From: an uncultured bacterium
Lineage (GTDB): Bacteria > Actinomycetota > Coriobacteriia > Coriobacteriales > Coriobacteriaceae
Direction of reading: 5' to 3'
Assembly (NCBI GenBank): GCA_905214895.1
Contig: CAJMNP010000016.1
Span: 1-12,190, forward strand
Length of the DNA stretch: 12,190 nt
In this document: piece after piece, positions 6,318-12,190 of the stretch
How positions within the stretch are numbered: the first letter of the stretch is position 1
Layout: each line of letters opens with the position of its first letter
Made by a program: the position numbers and the translations under genes
Notes under the pieces: model-generated
What the model was told of the DNA's origin: nothing
Database searches by the model: none
What the model saw: the letters and a program-made list of their open reading frames with translations, nothing else

Positions 6318-6820
6318 TGCTTGCCCCTAAGCGTATTCTTCACCGCAAGGTGCAGCGTGGCTCCATGAAGGGCCAGGCCAAGGGTAATACCGAGCTGCAT
6401 TTCGGCGAGTTTGGTATCCAGGCTCTCGAGGCCCATTGGATCACCAACCGTCAGATCGAGGCCGCTCGTATTGCCATGACCCGCTACATGAAGCGTGGCG
6501 GTCGTGTCTACATCACGATCTTCCCCGATAAGCCCATCACCAAGAAGCCTGCCGAGACTCGCATGGGTTCTGGTAAGGGTAATCCCGAGGAGTGGGTGGC
6601 CGTCGTCAAGCCCGGCCGCATCATGTTCGAGGTCAAGGGCGTGCCCGAGGAGGTCGCTCGCGAGGCTCTGCGTCTTGCACAGCACAAGCTTCCCATCAAG
6701 ACCAAGATTGTTGCTGCCAAGAACGCTGAGCAGCGCATCGAGAAGGAGATGGCTGAGGAGGCCGCTCTCGAGGCCAAGTGGGCTGCTGAGGACGCCGCCG
6801 CCGCCAAGGAGGAGAACTAA
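6317..6820 (+). CDS. rplP: 50S ribosomal protein L16 with acidic/Ala-rich C-terminal extension
   Basis: L16 sits next to the A-site finger and tRNA elbow. It begins with GTG (TAGTG overlap with rpsC), preceded by AGGAGGGG at 6303-6310. The family-typical [15 protein letters not shown], the [20 protein letters not shown] stretch and [20 protein letters not shown] are all present. At 167 residues it is about 25-30 longer than the usual 137-144. The extra part (from about residue 137) is helical and rich in Glu and Ala, ending [12 protein letters not shown]. The final codons contain AAGGAGGAG, which is also the Shine-Dalgarno for rpmC. The stop overlaps the rpmC ATG by one base. Confidence 0.96.
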   Translation: MLAPKRILHRKVQRGSMKGQAKGNTELHFGEFGIQALEAHWITNRQIEAARIAMTRYMKRGGRVYITIFPDKPITKKPAETRMGSGKGNPEEWVAVVKPGRIMFEVKGVPEEVAREALRLAQHKLPIKTKIVAAKNAEQRIEKEMAEEAALEAKWAAEDAAAAKEEN

Positions 6821-7035
6821 TGAAGCCCGCAGAGATTCGTGAGCTCTCGGACGCTCAGCTCGTTGAGAAGCTGAAGGAAATGCGCGCCGAGCTCTTTAAC
6901 CTTCGTTTCCAGATGGCCACCAGCCAGCTGGACAACACCGCTCGCGTCAACACCGTGAAGAAGGACATCGCTCGCGTCCTCACGGAGCAGCGCGCCCGCG
7001 AGATCGCAGCGGAGAAGTCCGCTGTCGCCGAGTAG
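6820..7035 (+). CDS. rpmC: 50S ribosomal protein L29
   Basis: 71-residue L29, a small two-helix protein beside L23 near the tunnel exit. It shows the signature EIRELSDAQLVEKLKEMRAE, then LFNLRFQMATSQLDNTARVN. The ATG is in a TAATG overlap with the rplP stop, and its ribosome binding site is encoded inside the L16 extension. Length is usual, with a short extra tail (AAEKSAVAE). rpsQ follows after 16 nt with GGAGAG just before it. Confidence 0.95.
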   Translation: MKPAEIRELSDAQLVEKLKEMRAELFNLRFQMATSQLDNTARVNTVKKDIARVLTEQRAREIAAEKSAVAE

Positions 7036-7051
7036 GACCTAAGGAGAGAAC

Positions 7052-7312
7052 ATGACTGATTCGCGTAACTCGCGTAAGGTCCGTACGGGTGTCGTTACCT
7101 CCGTCTCCGGTGCCAAGACCATTGTTGTCACCATCACCGAGCGCAAGCGTCACCCCAAGTACGGCAAGATGATGACCAGCTCCAAGAAGCTGCACGCTCA
7201 CGACGAGGAGTGCACGGCTGGCGTGGGCGATACCGTCCGCGTTATGGAGACCCGTCCTATGTCCAAGATGAAGCGTTGGCGCCTCATCGAGGTCGTCGAG
7301 CGCGCTAAATAA
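7052..7312 (+). CDS. rpsQ: 30S ribosomal protein S17
   Basis: 86-residue S17, an OB-fold primary 16S rRNA binder. The core reads RTGVVTSVSGAKTIVVTITE, then RKRHPKYGKMMTSSKKLHAH, followed by the conserved GDTVRVMETRPMSKMKRWRL. The ATG is preceded by AAGGAGAGAAC. It closes the rplB-rpsQ run; a 118-nt gap with a hairpin and a -10-like hexamer separates it from rplN, longer than the other gaps here. Confidence 0.96.
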   Translation: MTDSRNSRKVRTGVVTSVSGAKTIVVTITERKRHPKYGKMMTSSKKLHAHDEECTAGVGDTVRVMETRPMSKMKRWRLIEVVERAK

Positions 7313-7430
7313 GCAGTCGCTCTTACGACTTGTACGTTTCCGAAGATGTGCGTATGCCTGGCTTGCATACCACGGGCCGTATAAAGGCTGCGCACCTCTC
7401 TTCGGTTCTTAGTTCGGAGGAACATCTACC
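7313..7430 (+). promoter_or_regulatory. Leader region before rplN with hairpin and -10-like hexamer
   Basis: gtatgc (7352-7357) and gcatac (7365-7370) pair around a 7-nt loop. TATAAA lies at 7380-7385 in the context CGGGCCGTATAAA, closely resembling CGGGCGTATAAA before rplB (3973-3984). No consensus -35 is seen at the right distance. The rplN ribosome binding site CGGAGGAAC is at about 7416-7424. A third internal promoter of the cluster is plausible but unproven. Confidence 0.4.
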
Positions 7431-7799
7431 ATGATTCAGATGCAAACCATGCTGAACGTCGCCGACAACTCCGGCGCTCGCAAGATTCGCTGCATCAAGG
7501 TGCTTGGCGGTTCCAAGCGTCGTTATGCAGGCATCGGCGATGTGTTCATCGGTGCTGTCCAGGAGGCTACCCCTGGCGCCAACGTCAAGAAGAAGGACGT
7601 TGTCCGTTGCGTCGTCGTTCGCACCGTTAAGGAGATCCGCCGCAAGGATGGCTCCTACATTCGCTTTGATGAGAACGCCTGCGTTGTCATCAACAACGAT
7701 GGTTCGCCCGTCGGCACCCGTATCTTCGGGCCCGTCGCTCGCGAGCTTCGTGACAAGAAGTACATGAAGATCGTCTCGCTCGCTCCCGAGACCCTGTAG
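7431..7799 (+). CDS. rplN: 50S ribosomal protein L14
   Basis: 122-residue L14, exactly the usual length; it forms inter-subunit bridges with 16S rRNA and is the docking site of the silencing factor RsfS. Conserved segments are [40 protein letters not shown] and [20 protein letters not shown]. The ATG is preceded by CGGAGGAAC. rplX follows after 13 nt. Confidence 0.97.
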   Translation: MIQMQTMLNVADNSGARKIRCIKVLGGSKRRYAGIGDVFIGAVQEATPGANVKKKDVVRCVVVRTVKEIRRKDGSYIRFDENACVVINNDGSPVGTRIFGPVARELRDKKYMKIVSLAPETL

Positions 7800-7812
7800 T
7801 TAGGGGAGATAT

Positions 7813-8118
7813 ATGTATATCAAGAAGGGCGATAAGGTCCAGGTTCTCTCTGGTAAGGATCGCGGCAAGCAGGGCGTTGTCCTGCGTGCTCTCCCCGCCG
7901 AGAACAAGGTCGTTGTCGAGGGCGTTTCGGTCGTCAAGAAGGCCGTCAAGCCCAACGCTGCCAACCAGCAGGGCGGCATCGTTTCGCAGGAGGCTCCCAT
8001 CGACGCCTCCAACGTCAATCTCGTTTGCCCCGAGTGCGGTAAGGTTACCCGCGTCGGTCACGAGAAGGACGGCAAGAACAAGCTGCGCGTCTGCAAGAAG
8101 TGCGGCCACAAGTTCTAA
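7813..8118 (+). CDS. rplX: 50S ribosomal protein L24 with CxxC zinc-ribbon-like tail
   Basis: 101-residue L24, an assembly initiator that binds the 5' end of 23S rRNA. The KOW motif is at the N terminus ([20 protein letters not shown]). The C-terminal part carries two cysteine pairs, C72-P-E-C75 and C94-K-K-C97, a form of L24 tail common in many bacteria and suited to zinc. The ribosome binding site TAGGGGAGATAT lies directly before ATG. It is the last gene of the cluster: a strong terminator begins 26 nt after the stop, and rplE, the usual next gene, is not present. Confidence 0.96.
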   Translation: MYIKKGDKVQVLSGKDRGKQGVVLRALPAENKVVVEGVSVVKKAVKPNAANQQGGIVSQEAPIDASNVNLVCPECGKVTRVGHEKDGKNKLRVCKKCGHKF

Positions 8119-8144
8119 GCTGCCCGCAACATCAAGTTGCTAGC

Positions 8145-8178
8145 AAAGGCCCGGATGCCATGGCACCCGGGCCTTTTT
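8145..8178 (+). terminator. Intrinsic terminator of the ribosomal protein operon
   Basis: aaaggcccgg (8145-8154) pairs perfectly with ccgggccttt (8167-8176), the inner tgcc/ggca can extend the stem, and a run of five T ends at 8178. This is a textbook rho-independent terminator located just after rplX. Confidence 0.92.
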
Positions 8179-8885
8179 CTATCCCCACTCGATGGCTTCG
8201 GTTCTGCCGTCCTGTCATTCCGGTTGCATCCAGTTTTCGGTGCCGTCTCGAATCGAGTGCCTCCAGGTGACACCCTGTCGCGTTTCGTCGGCTTCGGGGA
8301 CAAAAGTCGGGACAACTCCAAAAACTATTTTCGAACTCAGGGCTTTGAGTTTTTGTTTTTGTCCCAAAGGGCGCGGCGGGATGCCTTTGGAGGCTCGATA
8401 GCGCCGAAAACGCCCGTTTTGAAACTTAAATGCCTTTTCGCGTGCAAGCCGCCAGCTGCAATAGGAAGTGAATCAACGCAGGTGGCTTTCAAGCAGTTTG
8501 CAAAACTGCAGGTCGCAGGTCTTCATTGCCAGTAGGAGAAATGAGTAGTCTCAGGTGGCTTGCCCATGAGTTGACGAACGGGATTTGAGATTACGCTGAC
8601 GTCCGGAAACGCTTCGAGCACGGCGTTACGTTTTTGGGGTTTGGGCGTAGCCCCTGCACCCGCGAGCGCGGGCCTTAAGCCCGCCGAGAGGGTGACGCGT
8701 CGAAAACGAAGGGGAAAGAGAGAAGGGGCCGTCCCTATCATTCAGGTTGCGACCGAAGAAGACAAGGAGACCCCCTGAGCCTGAATGATGCCCCACAGAC
8801 CGCGTCCGACCGAGCTCAAGCCGAGCTTTTCCTGACGTCCGCCTTCGCGAAGATGATGGCTGGATTGGCTATGGATTGGCAACAC
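8179..8885. other. Gene-free, hairpin- and repeat-rich intergenic segment
   Basis: No reading frame here resembles a known protein. Visible structure: gggacaaaa (8297-8305) with ttttgtccc (8357-8365); gcagttt (8493-8499) with aaactgc (8503-8509); a perfect tandem gcaggtc at 8508-8514 and 8515-8521; the 10-mer caggtggctt at 8479 and 8552; two mutually exclusive GC-rich hairpins at 8659-8684; atcattcagg (8737-8746) with cctgaatgat (8780-8789); and a direct tggattggc at 8861 and 8872. The pattern suggests dispersed repeat elements or IS-end debris rather than a regulatory region. Confidence 0.6.
8659..8684. repeat. Two overlapping, mutually exclusive GC-rich hairpins
   Basis: cccgc (8659-8663) pairs with gcggg (8668-8672). 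Alternatively gcgggc (8668-8673) pairs with gcccgc (8679-8684) around cttaa. They share the gcggg strand. It is preceded by another small inverted pair (gggc/gccc near 8643-8654), a REP-like arrangement. Confidence 0.4.
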
Positions 8886-9348
8886 TTATTTGGACGATTC
8901 CGGGAGGGACGGCCCCGCCTCCCTGAACTCGACCGGCGACATGTAGCCCAGCGTCGAGTGGATCCTGAAGTTGTTGTACCAGTGCACGTAATCCAAGAGC
9001 TTGGCTCGGAGCTCGCGCGTCCCTCCTCGGTCCTTCGGAGTGGCCGACGATCTCCCCGTTGCAGAGGTCGACGAGCAGGCAGACGTAGTTCCACGACGCC
9101 CCGACGCGCACGCAGACCAAGTCGCTGCATATATGGGTGCACGGCGCCCTGCCGCCGAAGCCGCGCGCGACGACGTTCGACACGTCGGCCTCGTTGACCG
9201 CCCCGGGGTGCACCTTGAACCTCTTCCTGCCGTATGCGCCGGCCAGGCCGTTCTCCCTCATGATGCGGCAGACGCGGCGCCGGCTGACGGTAACGCCCGA
9301 CCTCCCGGGCGACGCCTTGATCTTGCGCGATCCGTTCCGGCCCTTGCT
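8886..9348 (-). pseudogene. IS3-family transposase (OrfB) remnant, internally deleted and frameshifted
   Basis: Reading from high to low coordinates, the first part contains the HTH_21-like GSRKIKAS and VTVSRRRVCRIMRENGLAGA, then the start of the rve/DDE core with ICSDLVCVRVGASWNYVCLL and GEIVGHSEGPRRD. The first catalytic Asp is the one in ICSD. At about 9015-9022 the frame breaks and the sequence jumps to RELRAKLLDYVHWYNNFRIH and STLGYMSPVEFRE, the classic IS3 C terminus, ending ESSK and TAA (complement of 8886-8888). The middle of the DDE domain, with the second Asp and the Glu, is missing (some tens of codons). The 5' end is also lost where it meets the nucleosidase fragment. It cannot encode an active enzyme. 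Upper boundary is approximate. Confidence 0.85.
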
Positions 9349-9660
9349 GGCGGCGTGCGCCGCCGCGGCCGCCGTCGCCCCCGACATTAAGGTCCTCAAG
9401 GGCCGCGTCGTCTCCGGCGACCAGTTCGTCTCGCCCGCGGAACAGAAGGAGCGAATCCTCGCGACCTTCGGCGACCTGTGCTGCGAGATGGAGGGCTGCA
9501 CCATCGCGCAGGCCGCTTATCTCAACGGCGTGCCCCTCGTCGTCGTGCGCGCCATCAGCGACAAGCCCTGCGCCGAGGGCCGGGTCGTGACTACAACACT
9601 TTCGAGAAGAAGGCCGCCTGCGACTGCGCCCGCATCGCCGCGCGCATGGTTAAGCTTTAG
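9349..9660 (+). pseudogene. mtnN: 3' fragment of 5'-methylthioadenosine/S-adenosylhomocysteine nucleosidase gene
   Basis: The translation from about 9370 matches the C-terminal half of MTA/SAH nucleosidase (purine salvage from MTA, SAH and in some bacteria the AI-2 route): APDIKVLKGRVVSGDQFVSP, FGDLCCEMEGCTIAQAA with the EMEG substrate-binding motif, and VPLVVVRAISDK with the catalytic Asp. A shift near 9585-9589 (an extra 2 nt, gtcGTgac-like) moves the frame, after which DYNTFEKKAACDCARIAARM completes the family's C terminus and stops at TAG 9658-9660. The N-terminal half and start are missing; the IS3 relic abuts it in opposite orientation. It is therefore a broken gene. The left boundary is approximate. 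Presumably a functional copy exists elsewhere. Confidence 0.82.
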
Positions 9661-9665
9661 GCCCT

Positions 9666-9705
9666 GCGCGCCGGGGCCCTTCTTTATGTTGGGACCCCGG
9701 CGCGC
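9666..9705 (+). terminator. Long GC hairpin after the nucleosidase fragment
   Basis: gcgcgccgggg (9666-9676) pairs perfectly with ccccggcgcgc (9695-9705); one C/A mismatch and 2-3 further pairs extend it inward. The stem begins 5 nt after the mtnN-fragment stop. A variant of the left strand repeats directly afterwards with CCCTTT at its end (to about 9715). It is likely the old terminator of the nucleosidase gene. Confidence 0.6.
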
Positions 9706-9722
9706 CGGGCCCTTTCCAAAGC

Positions 9723-9747
9723 GAAGTGTCGAGCCGAAGTGTTGAGC
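9723..9747. repeat. Short tandem repeat, 13-nt period
   Basis: gaagtgtcgagc (9723-9734) and gaagtgttgagc (9736-9747) match at 11 of 12 positions; a weaker third copy may follow near 9754. It lies about 140 nt upstream of the LevR-type regulator gene and might be an operator, but could be incidental. Confidence 0.35.
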
Positions 9748-9856
9748 GTCGGCCCTGAATGTTCAATGGCCGTTGTTTTCTGCCCCTCAAGTGGTGGACT
9801 TTTCCTCGGAGCTGTTGATTCCCCCACGCGCCCCCTTCCGTTCTCTGTTCTCCCCT

Positions 9857-9877
9857 TATACTCCTTGTACGAGGAGG
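9857..9877 (+). promoter_or_regulatory. Candidate -10 and strong ribosome binding site for the LevR-type regulator
   Basis: TATACT at 9857-9862 is a fair -10, without a recognisable -35 at the usual spacing (ccttcc). GAGGAGG at 9871-9877 is an excellent Shine-Dalgarno, 9 nt before the ATG at 9887, and decides the start. A sigma-54 type GG-N10-GC promoter was not seen. Confidence 0.45.
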
Positions 9878-9886
9878 TAAGAAGTC

Positions 9887-12190
9887 ATGGACAAGACCAC
9901 ACAGGACAGCTTGGCAAAGAAACCCGTCGACATGAGGGACAGGATTCTCGAGCATCTCGAGGCCCTCACCTCTGCCGTCTCGCTCGACGACCTTGCCCGT
10001 CTGTCCACCTCCGACATCGCCGAGACGCTCATCATCTCCAGGAGCCTGGCGAGCCAGTACCTCAACGACCTTGTTCGCGCCGGTCTTGTGGTTAAGGTGG
10101 CGGGCAGGCCTGTCCGTTATTTTCATCGCCGCGCGTTCCAGAAGCGTTTTCAGGTAAAGCTCTCTGCAAGCGAGTACGCCTCGCTCGCCGACCTCATCCA
10201 GGCGACGGGAATCGCCGATCACCGCGACTTCGCGCGTGCCGTGGGCTTCGACATGAGCCTCAGCTCCGTTGTCGAGCAGTGCAAGGCTGCGGTTCAGTAC
10301 CCTCCGTTTGGCCTGCCCATCCTCTTGAGCGGCGGCGTGGGTGTCGGTAAGTCTTTCCTTTCTCGCCTTGTGTACGAGTACGGCAAGAACCAGGGCTTGC
10401 TGTCCCGCGACTCCTCCTATGTGCGCATCGACTGCGCCGGGGTCCCGGACGCCGCCTCGTTCAACGGGCTTCTTGACGAGTCGATCGCGAAAGCGCGCGG
10501 GGGTGTGGTCTTTGTCAACGGCATCGAGGCACTCTCTCCCTCTGCGATGGAGCACTGCCTTGCGACGGCCCTCGGGCTCGATGCCTCCCAGGATGCGCCG
10601 CGCGCTCGCCTCGTTCTTTCGACGACGCTTTCCGCCGATGACCTGAAGGTTTCCTCGGCCTACAGCAAAATGCCCATCTGTGCCCGCGTCCCCTCACTCA
10701 AGGAGCGGACCCCCGAGGAGCGCGAGGATCTCATCTTGAGCTTCCTGCGCAGCGAGGGGTGCCGAATCGGTTCTGATGTGAAGATCAGCCGCGGCGCATA
10801 CCGTTGCCTCGTGAACGCGGACTTTTCCGATAACATCGCCGGCTTGCGCGCCTGCGTGACGAACTGCTGTGCCAAAGCGTTCCTCAATCGCGAGGGCGAC
10901 TACGTCGTCGTTCGCCCGTATCTTCTTCCCAGCGGGCTCCTCTCCTCCGCGCAGATCGATCAACAGCCCGACGATGGCGTTCTGATCGACGCGTCTCTGG
11001 ATGCCGCCGAGAGCACAGGGCCGGTCGAGCAGGCGCTCGATGCCCTGTGCTCCCTCGATGAGCGATTCTGCGCCGGGGAGCTCTCTGTCTCCGAGCTTGT
11101 CTCGCAAGCTGTCTCCGCTGTGCGCGGCGTTGAGGATCACTTGATCTTCGACCACGGCGTCGCCTCCTCGAGGTCGCGCGCCTTCGAGCGCGTCGTGGGC
11201 GCGGTCCTTGCCGACGCAGGCTCTTCTTATGGCATCGAGCTTTCGAGGAAGGTCGCTTTTCTACTGGCCCAGGAGATTTGCCTGCAGTTGTGGCCGGGTA
11301 TCGGCCTGGCTAAGCGAAAGTCTGCCTGTGCGGAGCAAATCTCCCATCTCCTCGGTGCCGTGACCTCCGAATTGCCGTTTGCCTCGAGTGTCTCCGATCA
11401 GGTCGCCGCAGACGTGGAAGGGGCGCTGGGAATCTCGCTCGATCACTTCACGAAGACGCTTCTGACGCTGTGCGTCGCATCGGAGTCTCGCGATGCGAAG
11501 GCCCTTCGGACGCTCTGCGTCATCTTGTCCCACGGCTACTCAACGGCGACGAGCATCGCCGACGCGGCGAACCGTATGCTCGGCATGCATGTGTACGAGG
11601 CTGTCGACATGCCCTACGACCAGCAGCTGAAGGACATCGTCGGTCCGCTCCAGCGCCTCGTCGACCGCCATTCCTACTGCACCGGGGTCGTGTTCCTCGT
11701 CGACATGGGCTCCTTGGAGGAGGCCTATAAGGCCCTCGAGAACGTTACCGACTCCACTATCGGCGTGGTGAACAACGTCTCTACCGGTCTTGCGCTCGAG
11801 ATCGGGGTCGGGCTGCTCGGCGGCAAGTCCATCGCCGAGGTTCTTGGCGATGCGACCGCCGCGTGCGTGACGCACTGCAAGGTGATCGAGCGCGTCAACC
11901 GTGAGGACGCCATCGTCTTCTGCTCCGAGTCCGGGGTCGACGCCGCGGAGAGGATACGCCAGCTCGTCTCGCAGAGCCTCCCGCGCACCATAGGCGCGCG
12001 CCTGCTCACGAGGCCCTTCAAGCAGCTCGTCGCGAACGGGTCGAACGACGCCGTTTTCTCCGAGCACCGCGTCTGCGCCGTCATCGGCACGGGAGACCCC
12101 GGGGTCGCCTCCGTCCCCTTCGTCGCCCTCGAGGATGTTAGCGTCAATCTATTTTTCACCAGTTTCGCTAAACAGGCGCGCCGTTCGCGC
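9887..12190 (+). CDS. LevR/ManR-type PTS-linked transcriptional regulator, degenerate AAA+ (3' end outside window)
   Basis: The frame is open for 768 codons and leaves the window, so the protein is incomplete. Order: winged HTH (about 16-80, with SDIAETLIISRSLASQYLND and GRPVRYF); AAA+ module (about 115-335) with Walker A S148-GGVGVGK155-S; helical PRD-like region (about 390-535); EIIA-Man-like domain (about 542-640) with the putative phospho-His H549 in LSHGYSTATSIADAANRMLG and VVFLVDMGSLEEAYKAL; then an EIIB-like segment with C679 in VFCSESGVDAAERI. This is the LevR domain order; such proteins activate mannose-family PTS operons with sigma-54. Oddities: the GAFTGA loop is missing between C183 and Walker B, and Walker B reads VVFVN211-G212-IE where D-E is expected. 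A sigma-54-independent, perhaps ATPase-dead regulator is inferred. Its targets are probably off-window PTS genes. Confidence 0.85.
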   Translation, partial: MDKTTQDSLAKKPVDMRDRILEHLEALTSAVSLDDLARLSTSDIAETLIISRSLASQYLNDLVRAGLVVKVAGRPVRYFHRRAFQKRFQVKLSASEYASLADLIQATGIADHRDFARAVGFDMSLSSVVEQCKAAVQYPPFGLPILLSGGVGVGKSFLSRLVYEYGKNQGLLSRDSSYVRIDCAGVPDAASFNGLLDESIAKARGGVVFVNGIEALSPSAMEHCLATALGLDASQDAPRARLVLSTTLSADDLKVSSAYSKMPICARVPSLKERTPEEREDLILSFLRSEGCRIGSDVKISRGAYRCLVNADFSDNIAGLRACVTNCCAKAFLNREGDYVVVRPYLLPSGLLSSAQIDQQPDDGVLIDASLDAAESTGPVEQALDALCSLDERFCAGELSVSELVSQAVSAVRGVEDHLIFDHGVASSRSRAFERVVGAVLADAGSSYGIELSRKVAFLLAQEICLQLWPGIGLAKRKSACAEQISHLLGAVTSELPFASSVSDQVAADVEGALGISLDHFTKTLLTLCVASESRDAKALRTLCVILSHGYSTATSIADAANRMLGMHVYEAVDMPYDQQLKDIVGPLQRLVDRHSYCTGVVFLVDMGSLEEAYKALENVTDSTIGVVNNVSTGLALEIGVGLLGGKSIAEVLGDATAACVTHCKVIERVNREDAIVFCSESGVDAAERIRQLVSQSLPRTIGARLLTRPFKQLVANGSNDAVFSEHRVCAVIGTGDPGVASVPFVALEDVSVNLFFTSFAKQARRSR

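Noticed and set aside
8508..8521. Tandem 7-mer as a CRISPR or phase-variation tract
   Set aside because: Only two copies, no spacers and no coding context.
8137..8535. 132-codon + strand ORF after rplX
   Set aside because: Begins inside the rplX terminator, has no ribosome binding site, and shows no known domain.
8523..8741. 72-codon minus-strand ORF in the intergenic segment
   Set aside because: No recognisable domain, no Shine-Dalgarno-supported start, and it overlaps the GC-rich hairpins; composition resembles translated repeat DNA. It could be part of a dispersed element but is not supported as a gene.
8725..8916. 12-bp inverted pair (8725-8736 and 8905-8916) as IS terminal repeats
   Set aside because: The right copy lies inside the transposase C-terminal codons, not at an element end, so it cannot be the IS terminus; kept only as an observation.

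Overview
The window looks like chromosomal DNA of a high-GC, gut-type actinobacterium. Codon use and the character of the ribosomal and IS proteins remind me of Coriobacteriia, most like Collinsella; this is recall, not a search. All intact genes lie on the + strand.

Layout. (1) 60-1880: a cation diffusion facilitator with a manganese-type metal-site signature, followed 39 nt later by a histidine-phosphatase-fold protein. (2) 1881-2329: a gene-free stretch with a perfect 41-bp inverted repeat whose loop carries a ribosomal-protein-style Shine-Dalgarno and start, then a promoter-like element and a structured leader. (3) 2330-8118: twelve ribosomal protein genes in S10-cluster order: rplC, rplD, rplW, rplB, rpsS, rplV, rpsC, rplP, rpmC, rpsQ, rplN, rplX. 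The usual first gene rpsJ is not in front of rplC. A strong intrinsic terminator follows rplX where rplE and the spc half would be expected. (4) 8179-9722: accessory debris, consisting of hairpin-rich non-coding DNA, an internally deleted IS3-family transposase relic (- strand) and an abutting, frameshifted 3' fragment of an MTA/SAH nucleosidase gene (+ strand). (5) 9887 to the window end: the first 768 codons of a LevR/ManR-type PTS-linked regulator whose AAA+ module appears to lack the sigma-54 contact loop and the Walker B acids.

How it works together. The ribosomal genes are tightly packed (0-46 nt gaps, two 1-nt stop/start overlaps), except before rplB (179 nt) and before rplN (118 nt). 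These two gaps hold hairpins and -10-like hexamers, so the cluster may be read as three sub-units (rplC-rplW, rplB-rpsQ, rplN-rplX). A 26-nt element is shared by the rplC and rplB upstream regions with 23 matches. The most unusual items are the long perfect inverted repeat, this shared element, the truncated S10 cluster, and the degenerate LevR-type regulator. No tRNA, rRNA or CRISPR array was seen.
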